49,024 nt of DNA, taken from NCBI GenBank assembly GCA_025359885.1, contig JANYDG010000066.1, positions 1-49,024 on the forward strand, in the 5' to 3' direction. Below the pieces are notes generated by a model, which worked only from the letters and a program-made list of their open reading frames with translations, was not told the DNA's origin and searched no databases. Position 1 is the stretch's first letter; every line of letters begins with the position of its first letter. A program made the position numbers and the translations under genes. This stretch comes from Acidobacteriota bacterium. GTDB taxonomy: Bacteria; Acidobacteriota; Terriglobia; Terriglobales; Acidobacteriaceae. This document shows positions 7,533 through 16,670 of the stretch, in pieces.

Positions 7533-8816
7533 ATGCAGGGGCCGCTGAAGAGGGAGAAGCCGCGGCGAATTGCGCGCATTCAGGTGATTGCGGTCGCGAT
7601 TCTGGCCGTAGGCGGGGTGATCAACTATGTAGACCGGGGTTCGCTGGCGATTGCGAATACGACGATTCGCGGCGAGCTGGGGATGTCTGCGACGCGGATG
7701 GGTGTGCTGCTGTCGGTGTTTTCGATGGCGTATGCGGTTTCGCAGCTGCCGGTGGGCATTTTGCTGGATAAATTTGGCGAGCGTCTGGTGATGGGCGCGG
7801 GGATGCTGTTGTGGTCTGTGACGCAGGCGCTGACGGGTTCGGTGCGGGGCTTTGCTTCGTTTTTTGCAGCGCGGGTGGGGCTGGCGGTGGGCGAGGCACC
7901 GTTTGTGATTTCGTCGGTGAAGGTGGTGCACGACTGGTTTGATGTGCGGGAGCGGGCGACGCCGATGGCGGTGATCAATGCTTCGACGACGCTGGGGCAG
8001 GCGGTAGCGCCGCCGATTTTGACGGGGATCATGCTGGCGTTTGGGTGGCGGGGCATGTTCATGGCGATTGGGGCGCCGGGAGTGTTGCTGGCGCTGGTGT
8101 GGTTTGGGTGCTACCGGGATCGCACTGCTGCGGTGCTGAGCGAGGGGGAGCGGGGGTACCTGGCGGGGTCGAGCGAGAGCCGAAAGGGGCCGGGTGTTTC
8201 GCTGAGGCAGTGGCTGGGGCTGTTCCGGCAGCGGTCGATGTGGGGGATGATGCTGGGCTTTGGCGGGATCAACTACACGGTGTGGCTTTACATGTCGTGG
8301 ATGCCGAATTACCTGCAGGCTGAGCATCATCTGACGCTGGCGGCGACGGGGATGTTTGCGGTGATCCCCTTCAGCTGCGGCGCGGTGGGGATGATGGCTA
8401 GCGGGGTGATTGCCGATTGGCTGGTGCGGCGGGGTGTGGCTCCGGTGGGGAGCTACCGCACGCTGCTGGTGACGGGGCTGACGTGTTCGGGACTGTGCAC
8501 GCTGCTGGTGCCGTATCTTACGGGTGCGACGGGGGCGGCGCTGGGGATGGGGATGGCGCTGTTTTTCACGTACCTGGCGGGGAACGCGGGGTGGTGCCTG
8601 GTGCAGGCGCTGGCTCCGGCGGGGGTGGTGGGTTCGGTGGCGGCGATTCAGAACTTTGGGAGCTTTGTGTGCGCTTCGTTTGCGCCGGTGGTGACAGGCT
8701 GGCTGCTGGACCGGACACACTCGTTTCATCTGGCGCTGGTGATCTGCGCGATGGTTTCTGTGCTGGGGGCGGTTTCGTATCTGGTGGTGGTGCGGGAGCC
8801 TATTCGGGTGGGGTGA
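7533..8816 (+). CDS. MFS transporter, sugar-acid (anion:cation symporter) type
   Basis: A 427-aa polytopic inner-membrane protein with about 12 hydrophobic segments. The first helix ends in GGVINYVDRGSLAIAN, matching the N-Y-x-D-R motif of the ACS family (hexuronate, galactonate and glucarate transporters). The loop LDKFGERLVMG is the MFS loop 2-3 motif. ATG 7533 is preferred; a TTG at 7506 that overlaps the lactonase stop (TTGA) is an alternative start and would indicate coupling. Its position after an epimerase and a lactonase suggests uptake of the sugar acid released by the lactonase. The exact substrate is unknown. Confidence 0.87.
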   Translation: MQGPLKREKPRRIARIQVIAVAILAVGGVINYVDRGSLAIANTTIRGELGMSATRMGVLLSVFSMAYAVSQLPVGILLDKFGERLVMGAGMLLWSVTQALTGSVRGFASFFAARVGLAVGEAPFVISSVKVVHDWFDVRERATPMAVINASTTLGQAVAPPILTGIMLAFGWRGMFMAIGAPGVLLALVWFGCYRDRTAAVLSEGERGYLAGSSESRKGPGVSLRQWLGLFRQRSMWGMMLGFGGINYTVWLYMSWMPNYLQAEHHLTLAATGMFAVIPFSCGAVGMMASGVIADWLVRRGVAPVGSYRTLLVTGLTCSGLCTLLVPYLTGATGAALGMGMALFFTYLAGNAGWCLVQALAPAGVVGSVAAIQNFGSFVCASFAPVVTGWLLDRTHSFHLALVICAMVSVLGAVSYLVVVREPIRVG

Positions 8817-8831
8817 GGGTGGCGCGTCTTC

Positions 8832-10427
8832 TCACCAGGTCACAACGGTTACGGCGAAGGGTTGCAGGGTGATGCTGCCGTCGATCGGACTGACACTGCG
8901 GGCGGGTCCTTCTCCAGATTCGGGATCGACCGTGGTTGCCGTGGCGTTCGCCGCATCGGGTATGGGGAGGTTGATGGCCCTGTTTCTCTTGTTTATCAGC
9001 AATAGCTTGTGACCAGAGGGGGTAACAAAAGCCTGCGCCTCCAGATCAACGGCGTTGGGAATGAGCAGGTCGGTTTCCACCAGCTGGTCGCCGGGATGGA
9101 AATTGTCCTTGAGCAGTTTGAGGACCCAGAAGCGGGCGTTGGGCTGGTTGTTCTGCCAGTCCATCATGCTCACGCTGGGAAACTGCGATGGGAATCCGAC
9201 GAGTTGCGATTCGCCGACCACATCAATCTGCATTTTTGCCAGTTCCACGTACATGTAAGCGAACATTGCGCCGGAGAGATTCCAGTAAGCGGCCGGTGGT
9301 GGCACAGAGTCTGTCGAGGTGTTATCGGTGGGTAGAATCGTGCCCAACTCATCGATGTCAGTCCTGGTCTGCGGAGACAGTCCTTTGCGAATTGTCTCGA
9401 TGGAACGAACAGAATTCAAAAACGACTCAGCCTGCGCGAAGAAGGTGTATTGCCAGGTGTCGACAGTTTCGGTGGTAGCCGGGATTGCGTAGAAGTGGTA
9501 CGAGATGTAATCGATCGGAATGCCCGGTTTGTGATTGGCGGGATTGAGGAAGTATTGAATGAAGTCCAGATGGCTGGAGGGGGACGCGAGGGCCATTCCC
9601 ATGAATTTGGTGTCAGGGCTGGCGCTGTGAACGCCCTCTACGACAGCATCGTAGCGGGTCGTGTAGTCCTCTTTTGAGGTGCTGTGTTCAAAATCGACCT
9701 CGTTGAATACCTCCCAGATGGGGAGGTGGTAGTGGTGTCCTGAGGTATGCCACTCGCCGTTTTCATCGGAGAATCCGCCGTCCACGTACCAGCTTGCCAG
9801 CCGGTGGTAGTAGTCGCCGAGTTCCTGGCAGGTTGGGTCGCGCAATGCGGTCCCCTGCTCGTAGTTCCACGCGACCTGACCTGGGTCGTCAGGATAGGTG
9901 ACGGGCGCATCGGTGATGAACATCCATTGCGGAATGGTGCTCAAACTCATCACCGTCGGGTGCCCCTGGGTGGCGGTTAGAAACTCATTCACCATGGGAT
10001 CGATGAGGGTGAAGTCCCATGAAGTGCCGAGCGAGGTTGGCGGTTGCAATTCGGCCACGGACAGCCTGGGGTAGGGGAACCAACCTGCATAGCGCATGTA
10101 GTCGGGGCCGAGCTGGCTCACGAACTTGTAGGCGCTGTCGCCGAGGGGTTTGCCGGGCTGCAAGGGCGGGTTCACGACCACCTGTAGTGAGGGAGTGGTC
10201 TTTGAGGTAACGGTGACGTTGTTCCAGTTGATGACTAATGACTGCTGAGCGGAAGTAGCGCTCTGACTGCCACCGCAGCCGGCAAGCCCGAGAATGCATC
10301 CGAGGCCAGCAAAGATTATCAGAGGACCGCTGGGACGCTTCCATGGCCACGATGATGAAGCAGGAGACGAATTCACAAGTCCACCCCAGGACCGCAAACC
10401 GTGGAGAGTGCGCTCTCCGAGCAACAT
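8832..10427 (-). CDS. Lipoprotein glycoside hydrolase, clan GH-A, GH39-like
   Basis: A 531-aa probable lipoprotein: a hydrophobic stretch at about residues 36-47 is followed by LAGC with Cys51 as the lipobox cysteine. The body resembles GH39-type retaining glycosidases (beta-xylosidase/iduronidase fold). IWEVFNEVDF puts the likely acid/base at Glu243 after Asn, and DIDELGTILP gives the likely nucleophile Glu360, a spacing normal for GH-A barrels. The C-terminal ~90 residues look like the usual beta-sandwich. It is convergent with the MFS gene, 15 bases away. A polysaccharide or oligosaccharide substrate is expected but cannot be named. It may be distantly related to the three larger GH-A-like proteins further right. 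Confidence 0.75.
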   Translation of the reverse strand: MLLGERTLHGLRSWGGLVNSSPASSSWPWKRPSGPLIIFAGLGCILGLAGCGGSQSATSAQQSLVINWNNVTVTSKTTPSLQVVVNPPLQPGKPLGDSAYKFVSQLGPDYMRYAGWFPYPRLSVAELQPPTSLGTSWDFTLIDPMVNEFLTATQGHPTVMSLSTIPQWMFITDAPVTYPDDPGQVAWNYEQGTALRDPTCQELGDYYHRLASWYVDGGFSDENGEWHTSGHHYHLPIWEVFNEVDFEHSTSKEDYTTRYDAVVEGVHSASPDTKFMGMALASPSSHLDFIQYFLNPANHKPGIPIDYISYHFYAIPATTETVDTWQYTFFAQAESFLNSVRSIETIRKGLSPQTRTDIDELGTILPTDNTSTDSVPPPAAYWNLSGAMFAYMYVELAKMQIDVVGESQLVGFPSQFPSVSMMDWQNNQPNARFWVLKLLKDNFHPGDQLVETDLLIPNAVDLEAQAFVTPSGHKLLLINKRNRAINLPIPDAANATATTVDPESGEGPARSVSPIDGSITLQPFAVTVVTW

Positions 10428-10543
10428 TTGCAGTTCATGCGGAGCATACCACGAGAGCCCTGGCTTGCCGCCTCAGAGTCCAATGGGGGCGTGGGCAAAC
10501 CGGTCGCACCCACGGTGGTGATCGATTCGGATGGGGGTGGGGG

Positions 10544-11860
10544 TTAGCGGGGGATGAATTCGTCGGCGTGGATTACGAATTCCGGGTAGGCGCCGGCGCC
10601 TAGTTCGCGGATGTCCATGCCTTGCCAGTCTCCGTCGCGGTCGACTCGGTAGGGGAGGAAGCGGTTGAGGAAGAGGTTGCAGATGTGGATGAAGGGGAGC
10701 ATGAGTCCGAGGAGAGTGGCGATGCCGATGGACTGGGCGAGGATGTGGCTGCCAAAGGTGCCGGGGTGCTGGCCGAAGAGGCCTACGGAGACTAATCCCC
10801 AGAGGCCTGCGCCGGCGTGGACGGAGATGGCGCCGCCGGGGTCGTCGACGAGGAGGTGTAGCTCGAACATTTCGACCATATAGGTGACGAGGAGTCCGGC
10901 GATGGCTCCGGTGAAGGTGGCGGCGAGGGGTGAGACGAAGGCGCAGGCTGCAGAGCCGGCGACGAGTCCGGCGATCCATCCGTTGGCGGAGAGGGATGCG
11001 TCTGGCTTGCGGTAGCGAATCTGGGTGGTGAGGACGGCGGCGAGGAGTCCGGCGGAGGCTGACAGGACGCAGTTGAGGATGACGCCGACGATTTGTTCGG
11101 GCTGGACTTTGTAGAAGAGGAGGGAGGCGGCGGAGTTGAGGCCGATCCAGCCGACGAGGGCGAGGATGCATCCGAAGAGGACGAGGACGATGTTGTGCCC
11201 GGGGATGGCGGTGGCCATTTTGTCTTCAGAGTATTTGCCGCGGCGGGGGCCGAGGATCCAGGCGACGGAGAGTGCCATGAGTCCTCCGACGACGTGGATG
11301 AGGCTGGCGCCGCCTGAATCAAAGAAGGGTGCGATGGCGTTGATGCCGCCGAAGTTCTGCGAGAGCTGGGAGAGCCAGCCGCCGGCCCAGACCCAGTGGG
11401 CGAAGAAGGGGTAGGTAAACGCCGAATAGAGGGCGGTGGCGACGCAGATGGGGGCGAGCCGCCAGCGGTCGGTGCCGGCGCTGAGAGGGATCATGGCGGC
11501 GATGCCGACGGCGAACATGTGGAGGCAGAGTTCGAGGGCGGCGTGGAGCTGGGTGGGGTTGTCGAAGCGGATGTTCTGGGCGAAGAGGGTTTCGCGGCCG
11601 AGCCAGTCCCAGGTGGCTCCTGCGGCGTGGAAGGATTGGGAAGCGCCTCCGACGAAGCCGGTCCATGCGGAGCCGACGAGGACGAAGACGATGGCGGCGA
11701 TGGCGAGGACGCAGAGGGTGGCGAGCATGGCCTGGGCAGCGCTGCGGGAACGTCCGAGGCCCTGGTGGATGAGGGCGAGGCCGGCAGCGGCGAGGGGGGT
11801 GAGGAGGAGGCAGACGAGGCAGAGGATGAGGGTGGTGGGAGTGAGGGTGGCGGGGTTCAT
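10544..11860 (-). CDS. amt: Ammonium transporter Amt
   Basis: A 438-aa inner-membrane ammonium channel with about 11 hydrophobic segments. Family landmarks include HWVWAGGWLSQL, FDSGGASLIHVVGG with the first pore histidine, PGHNIVLVLFG, LNSAAS and SVHAGAGLWGLV with the second pore histidine. Start ATG 11860 is preceded by GGAGGG on the minus strand; reading further upstream gives a non-homologous Arg/His-rich extension in the wrong frame for the small gene there. The ATG overlaps the stop of that 59-aa membrane protein (ATGA). No glnK/glnB gene is adjacent in this window. Confidence 0.94.
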   Translation of the reverse strand: MNPATLTPTTLILCLVCLLLTPLAAAGLALIHQGLGRSRSAAQAMLATLCVLAIAAIVFVLVGSAWTGFVGGASQSFHAAGATWDWLGRETLFAQNIRFDNPTQLHAALELCLHMFAVGIAAMIPLSAGTDRWRLAPICVATALYSAFTYPFFAHWVWAGGWLSQLSQNFGGINAIAPFFDSGGASLIHVVGGLMALSVAWILGPRRGKYSEDKMATAIPGHNIVLVLFGCILALVGWIGLNSAASLLFYKVQPEQIVGVILNCVLSASAGLLAAVLTTQIRYRKPDASLSANGWIAGLVAGSAACAFVSPLAATFTGAIAGLLVTYMVEMFELHLLVDDPGGAISVHAGAGLWGLVSVGLFGQHPGTFGSHILAQSIGIATLLGLMLPFIHICNLFLNRFLPYRVDRDGDWQGMDIRELGAGAYPEFVIHADEFIPR

Positions 11861-12036
11861 TTGGCCCTCCGCTGCTCGGCTGTGTAGTTGTGAGTGAGGA
11901 GGCCGAGGCCGAGGATTTCGAGGCCCATGCCGGCGGTGACAAAGGCAGCGCGCTGCACAAATGTGGTGAGCATGACCAGTGCGGCGATGACGATGAGCCA
12001 GCCGGAGAGGAGCAGCAAGCATCCAATCAACTTCAA
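11857..12036 (-). CDS. Small (59 aa) membrane protein overlapping amt
   Basis: A short gene starting at TTG 12036 with an excellent ribosome binding site, AAGGAG at 12042-12047 on the minus strand, five bases from the start. The protein begins MKLIGCLLLLSGWLIVIAAL, has a first hydrophobic helix to about residue 25 and a second segment around 31-48 (FVTAGMGLEILGLGLL), and ends in a charged TAEQRRAK tail. Its TGA overlaps the amt ATG (ATGA), so amt translation is probably coupled to it. I do not recognise the family. Two-helix hairpin topology next to a transporter suggests an accessory or translation-initiating small membrane protein (inference). Confidence 0.72.
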   Translation of the reverse strand: MKLIGCLLLLSGWLIVIAALVMLTTFVQRAAFVTAGMGLEILGLGLLTHNYTAEQRRAK

Positions 12037-12492
12037 AGAAGCTCCTTGAGAGCAGACGCGGTGAGCGCATGCGTGGCAGAGATGAATGTTAATAAAAGAC
12101 TAGTCTATCGGGAACCGGGGCGAATTTGAGATTTGATTTTTGAGGGATAAGGCCTGCGGCACGGGCGGGATGGGGTTGCAGTGCGAAGGGAAGGGAATCC
12201 CGCATTGGAGTGAGTGAAGCTGCACTAAAGTACCAGTGCCGGGTACACCGTTGGTGCTTGATGGGAGGTTACTGAGAGCTATTCTTAAGGCATTCTCATG
12301 GGAAGAGAGCCCGCGATGAATTGATTGTGGACGGGTTTTCATGGGAACGGAAGCGGGTACGATTGTCGCGAGAAAAGGGCTTCTGACCCGTAATTTGCGA
12401 GGCAGTTGGTTGACCGGCTGCAGCAGGTCGGGAGCAGGACGCCGGCATGGTGGCGCGCGGCTGCCGGAAAATCATGGGTTGGTTGAATCGAT
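12037..12492. other. Divergent intergenic region upstream of amt and of the coiled-coil gene
   Basis: About 455 bases without a convincing gene. It holds the AAGGAG site of the small amt-linked gene (12042-12047), a perfect 10-base palindrome AGACTAGTCT (12097-12106) some 60 bases before that gene, and an imperfect 18-base palindrome GACCGGCTGCAGCAGGTC (12412-12429) about 65 bases before the coiled-coil gene. Either palindrome could be an operator, but nothing in the sequence proves it. Confidence 0.45.
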
Positions 12493-13854
12493 ATGAGCGA
12501 TGCCTTAAGGATTGTGACTCCCGAGGATGCAGCGTTGGCGAAGAAGCCGCCGGCGCGTGTGGCTGAGGTGGAGGAATGGAAGGACGCCGATTCCACGAAG
12601 CTGGTTGATTTGCTGGAAGAGATTGACGGTCTCAAGTACGAAATTCATGAGCGGATGCGACGGATTGAGGCGGTGAAGCAGGCACGGTCTGTTTTGCTGG
12701 AGGATGCGGTGCGTACGGAAGCTCTGAACCGGAAACTGCATGAGTTGGGGCGAGCCATGGGCGGGGTGCAGGCTGGCTACGGGCAGGAGCGAGTATCTCT
12801 TGCAGGCGCTGAACCGATGCATGTTTTGCAGCGGGAAGTATCGCGCGAGAGTGAGTTGCGGGGCGGAACGGGCCGGGGGATTGTCGAGGAGTCGGTTGCG
12901 TCATGGCATCCTCTGGATGCGGCGACAGTGAATGAGCTGGTGATGGCGCCGCAGGCTGCGCAGGGAACAATGCGGTCAGCCGTATCGGCGGTGAGCGATG
13001 CATCGAAACTGGCTGCGGCCTATGCGGAGGAGTTGCTCCACGAGGAAGCGCAGGCTGTGATGGCGGCGGAAGCTGCGCCTGAGGAGATGGCTTTGACCAT
13101 GGGAGCGATGGAAGCAGAGGCATTGACGGGAAGTTCGACTGGTCTTGCGAGCATGGAGCCGTGGCGTCCGGAGGAGGGAATGGCGGCAGGGTCAACTCGT
13201 GAGGAAGTGAATTTGGAGCCGATGACGGTTGCCTATCAACTTTCACAGGAGGCATTTGAGGCGGCCAGTCTCGCCGCGCGGGAGCTGCTGGAAGAGGCGG
13301 AGCGCGTCTGGAAGCAGGCGTCAGAGGCGACCGAGGAGTCGAAGAGGCTTTTGGATGAAGCGACGCTGCAACTGAAAGACGCGATCGGCAAAGAGGAAAA
13401 GTACAGCGCGGATTTTGAGTACGCGCAGCAGGCGTTGTCGGCCGGTTACAGGACGGCGGGACAGCGACTGGAGGAAGCTGAACGGCTTTTGAGAGAGGCG
13501 GAACAGGCTGCCCAGGAGACGCACAAGCTGCTGGATCAATCGATGTTTGAACTGGTGCAGTCACGGGTGAAGGAAGAGACGGCGACGACGGAACTCTTGT
13601 CAGCGCGACAGGAATTGACGACGGCCTACCAGTTTGCAGCGGTGGCTGCGCAGAGGCGGCTGGATGCAGAGGAACTTTTTCTGAAGACGGCGCGGTGGGC
13701 GGTGATTGCAACGGCGCTTTCGTGGGTCGCGATGATCTGGGCCTGCTGGTTTTCTCTGCGTCAGTGGGTGCCGATCTGGGGACCGGGGGTTGGAACGGCG
13801 ATTGTGGTGCTGGTGGCAGGGCTGTCAGCGAAGCGGCCTGCTGCGGGGTCTTGA
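12493..13854 (+). CDS. Coiled-coil protein with C-terminal double membrane anchor
   Basis: A 453-aa protein of no family I recognise. The N-terminal third is acidic and helical (a coiled coil around residues 25-85), the middle is Ala/Glu/Met-rich, and residues ~250-400 form a long heptad-rich coiled coil with an internal duplication. The block around LLDEATLQLKDAIGKEE (from residue 287) recurs 60 residues later as LLDQSMFELVQSRVKEE (from residue 347). Two hydrophobic helices close the protein (WAVIATALSWVAMIWACW and GVGTAIVVLVAGL), so most of it would face the cytoplasm. Start ATG 12493 lacks a strong ribosome site. A structural or scaffold role is possible but not shown. Confidence 0.75.
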   Translation: MSDALRIVTPEDAALAKKPPARVAEVEEWKDADSTKLVDLLEEIDGLKYEIHERMRRIEAVKQARSVLLEDAVRTEALNRKLHELGRAMGGVQAGYGQERVSLAGAEPMHVLQREVSRESELRGGTGRGIVEESVASWHPLDAATVNELVMAPQAAQGTMRSAVSAVSDASKLAAAYAEELLHEEAQAVMAAEAAPEEMALTMGAMEAEALTGSSTGLASMEPWRPEEGMAAGSTREEVNLEPMTVAYQLSQEAFEAASLAARELLEEAERVWKQASEATEESKRLLDEATLQLKDAIGKEEKYSADFEYAQQALSAGYRTAGQRLEEAERLLREAEQAAQETHKLLDQSMFELVQSRVKEETATTELLSARQELTTAYQFAAVAAQRRLDAEELFLKTARWAVIATALSWVAMIWACWFSLRQWVPIWGPGVGTAIVVLVAGLSAKRPAAGS

Positions 13855-13963
13855 GGCCTTGGGTCAGGAAATCGATGAAGTCGCTGAACTTGATTGCTTG
13901 ATTGCTTGATTGGCTGAGGGGCTGATGAGGCTGCGGAAGGCTCGATTTTTGCGGGGAAGTGGG

Positions 13964-14012
13964 AGCAAAGCATACCTCCGGGGCTGAACCCCCGCGGGTA
14001 TGCTTTGCTTTT
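13964..14012 (+). terminator. Long hairpin with T-run, probable terminator built on a repeat element
   Basis: AGCAAAGCATACC (13964-13976) pairs perfectly with GGTATGCTTTGCT (13997-14009). The 20-base loop itself contains a CGGGG/CCCCG stem around CTGAA. The right arm runs into CTTTTTA. The position 110 bases after the coiled-coil gene suits an intrinsic terminator, but the loop composition also matches the short palindromic repeats scattered in this genome. Confidence 0.6.
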
Positions 14013-14073
14013 TATGCCGAGGATGAATCTCCGGCATTCCTTAAAAACCAATTTTTTTGGCAAGCAGTAAAGC

Positions 14074-14120
14074 CCCGTTCTTTCGCATGGCAAATGAACG
14101 GGCTGAAGCCCGCACCCTTC
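14074..14120. repeat. Palindromic repeat with GGGCTGAAGCCC core
   Basis: CCCGTTC (14074-14080) pairs with GAACGGG (14096-14102), immediately followed by the overlapping palindrome GGGCTGAAGCCC and CGCACCC. Its relation to the neighbouring CGGGGCTGAACCCCCG loop at 13979-13994 suggests two members of one repeat family within 150 bases. Confidence 0.6.
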
Positions 14121-14161
14121 CTCGAAATCTACTCAAAAAAGGTTGCTTCGAGCGGACTCTC

Positions 14162-16645
14162 TTACTGGTTTCTGAGGGTTTCGCTGGGGTCAAGCATGGC
14201 TGCGCGAACGGCTGGAATGAGGCTGGCGGCGCAAGAGACGGACAGCAGGATCAGGGTGACGACGGCAAAGGTGAGCGCATCAAAGGGCTTGATGCCAAAG
14301 AGCAGATTGGCGACGAAGCGGGTGAGCAGGATGGAGACTGCGATGCCCAGGGCCAATCCAACGGCAGACAGGCGCAGGCCGCGGAAGAGCATGAGTTGGA
14401 GAATGTTGCTGCGTTGCGCGCCCAGCGCGATGCGAAGGCCGAGCTCGGTGGTACGTTGCGCGACCATGTAGCTGAGGATCGAGTAAAGCCCGAGAGCGGC
14501 GAGCAGGAGCGAGCCGGCTGCGAAAGCGGTGAGCAGTAAGGTCTGGAATTTCTGCTGAGCGGTGGTGCGGCGGAGTTCATCGGAGTAGGCCTGGAAGCGG
14601 TAGATGGGGATGCCGCTGTCGATTCGTGCGACTTCTGACTGGACGAGGGGCGCGAAGCTGGAGGGGTCGCCGGTGACGCGGAGAGCGATGGCGGGTGCAG
14701 CAATCGGGCCTTGTTCGTAGGGAATGTAGTACTGGGGCCGGTCGGGTTCGGTGAGGGTATGTCGCTTGACGTTGCCGACGACGCCGACGATTTCGCGCAT
14801 GGGCGGGGTATCGCCAATGCCGACACCGGAGCGCATGTGCTGGCCGATCGCGGCGGCGATGGGGTTTGAGCCGGGAAAGAAGCGGCGGGCGAATGCCTCG
14901 CTGACGATAACGACGGGGGGGCCTTTTTCGTTGTGCTCGGTGGGGAGGAAGAAGCGGCCCTGCTTGAGAGGGATGCGGAGGGTTTCAAAGTAGCTGCTGG
15001 TGATGAGGCTGACGGGAGCGCTGGGTTCTTCTGAGGGCCTGGTAGGGCGGCCGCCGATGGAAAAGGAGATGTTGATATCGGCCCCTGTCATGGGCAGGGG
15101 ATAGGCCGCAGTCGCAGACTGGACGCCGGGGAGAGCGCGGAGGGCGGGCAGGAGCTGGTGATAGAGCTGGACTTGTTGCTGGTGAGAGTATCGGGCGTCG
15201 GGGATGCCGATGCGGAAAGTGACGGCCTTTTGGAGATCGAAGCCGGGGTCAACGTTGAGGATGCGGTCAAAACTGCGGATGAGCAGGCCTGCGGCGACGA
15301 GGAGGACGAGGCTGATGGCGGTCTGGGCGATGACGAGGGTGCTTTGCAGGCGGTAGTGCCGGCGTCCGGTGGAGGCGCTGCGTGTGGATTCAGCGAGGGC
15401 GAGGGCGGGATCTTGTTTGGAGGCGAGCCAGGCGGGAAGAACGCCAAAGAGCAGGCCGGTGAGCAGGGAGAGGCCGACGGCGAAGGCGAGCACGGGGGTG
15501 TTGAGCGCCACGTCGTGGACGCGGGGCAGGTCTGCGGGGAGGATGCCGGGCAGAATCTGGAGCAACAGGCTGGTCGCCGCGATGCCGACGAGACCGCCGG
15601 CGAGGGAGAGCAGGGTAGATTCGAGGAGCAACTGGCGGAGGAGCTGAAGGCGGGAGGCACCGAGGGCGGAGCGAATGGCGAGCTCTCCGCGGCGCTGGCT
15701 GGCGCGGGTGAGCAGGAGGCCGGCGACGTTGGCGCAGACGATGAGGAGCAGAGAGCAGACGGCGGCGAAGAGGATTCGGAGTGGGGTCTCTTCTTCCGAT
15801 ACGAGGTCCTGGAGGACGGGGATGGCGCTGACGTTGGTTTCGTTTTGATCTTCGTCTGGGTAGCGGGCGGCGAGGGATTGCTGGAGGGAATCCATCTCAG
15901 CTTTTGCGTGGGGGAGGGAGACTCCGGGGCGGAGGCGGGCGACGACGGAGAGCTGGTTCCATCCGCGCTGCTGGGTGGAGGGGCTTTTGCCCTCGGCCTC
16001 GATGGCGAATGTGGTCCAGAGGGCGATGTCGGTGTTCAAGATGGGGAAGGCAAAGCCGGGGGGCATGACGTCGATGACGGTGTAGATGTTATCGCTGAGG
16101 GTAATGGTTTTTCCGAGGATGGTTGGGTCAGCGGCGAATTCCGTTTGCCAGGTCGAGTGGCTGAGGACAACGGAGCGAGAGCCGGGTAGCTCCTCGGAGC
16201 GGGTGAAACCGCGGCCAAGAGCGGGGGCAACGCCGAGGCTGGAGAAGAAGTCTGAGGAGACTTCGGCACCGCTGATGCGCCGCGCGGGGGTGCCGCGCTG
16301 GCCGCCGAGGGTGAGGCCATTGGTGGTGTAGGAGGCCATGGAGGAGAAGCTTTTGTTTTCGCTGCGCCAATCGAAGAAGTTGGGGTAAGAGGTTTCGTTG
16401 GGCGAAGTGGAGGGGCCGGTGCTGCCGTGGATGCGTTCGAGAGTGTCGAGGGCGATGAGACGGTCTGGTTCGGGTAGAGGCAGGGGGCGGAGGAGAACCG
16501 CGTCAACGACACTGAAGAGGACGGTAGCGGCGGTGATGCCGAGAGCGAGCGTGCCGACAACGGTAGCGGCGAAGCCTGGGGACTTGCGCAGCTGGCGGAG
16601 TGCGAAGCGGAGTTCGAAGGCGAGTTCGTTGACGATCTGGAGCAT
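14162..16645 (-). CDS. MacB/FtsX-like ABC permease of the acidobacterial duplicated orphan permease (ADOP) type
   Basis: An 827-aa inner-membrane protein. It opens with the short ELRFALRQLRKSPGFAATVV motif and a first membrane helix. A MacB-type periplasmic domain (~50-270) and a first FtsX helix group (~280-420) follow. A second periplasmic domain (~450-680) and a second FtsX group near the C-terminus (YMVAQRTTELGLRIALGAQ ...) complete the duplication. No ATPase gene is adjacent, as is usual for ADOP proteins. ATG 16645 is chosen over TTG 16675 because AGAGGA lies 7 bases upstream of it and the putative sigma-54 promoter at 16671-16686 would place the transcript start between them. Transport substrate unknown. 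Confidence 0.9.
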   Translation of the reverse strand: MLQIVNELAFELRFALRQLRKSPGFAATVVGTLALGITAATVLFSVVDAVLLRPLPLPEPDRLIALDTLERIHGSTGPSTSPNETSYPNFFDWRSENKSFSSMASYTTNGLTLGGQRGTPARRISGAEVSSDFFSSLGVAPALGRGFTRSEELPGSRSVVLSHSTWQTEFAADPTILGKTITLSDNIYTVIDVMPPGFAFPILNTDIALWTTFAIEAEGKSPSTQQRGWNQLSVVARLRPGVSLPHAKAEMDSLQQSLAARYPDEDQNETNVSAIPVLQDLVSEEETPLRILFAAVCSLLLIVCANVAGLLLTRASQRRGELAIRSALGASRLQLLRQLLLESTLLSLAGGLVGIAATSLLLQILPGILPADLPRVHDVALNTPVLAFAVGLSLLTGLLFGVLPAWLASKQDPALALAESTRSASTGRRHYRLQSTLVIAQTAISLVLLVAAGLLIRSFDRILNVDPGFDLQKAVTFRIGIPDARYSHQQQVQLYHQLLPALRALPGVQSATAAYPLPMTGADINISFSIGGRPTRPSEEPSAPVSLITSSYFETLRIPLKQGRFFLPTEHNEKGPPVVIVSEAFARRFFPGSNPIAAAIGQHMRSGVGIGDTPPMREIVGVVGNVKRHTLTEPDRPQYYIPYEQGPIAAPAIALRVTGDPSSFAPLVQSEVARIDSGIPIYRFQAYSDELRRTTAQQKFQTLLLTAFAAGSLLLAALGLYSILSYMVAQRTTELGLRIALGAQRSNILQLMLFRGLRLSAVGLALGIAVSILLTRFVANLLFGIKPFDALTFAVVTLILLSVSCAASLIPAVRAAMLDPSETLRNQ

Positions 16646-16670
16646 GCGGATTTCCTCTTGAATAGAAGAG

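Larger units (their letters stand above)
13855..14161. other. Convergent intergenic region filled with inverted repeats
   Basis: Lies between the coiled-coil gene and the 3' end of the ADOP permease. No gene is seen. It contains a long hairpin with a T-run (13964-14012) and a second element around 14074-14120 with the GGGCTGAAGCCC core. Confidence 0.6.

Noticed and set aside
7458-8729. Minus-strand open frame of about 420 codons opposite the MFS gene
   Set aside because: Composition (Arg, His, Pro, Gln) is typical of antisense shadow; the plus strand encodes a clear transporter.
13964-14120. CRISPR-like repeats
   Set aside because: These are two unlike palindromes without regular spacing or spacers.
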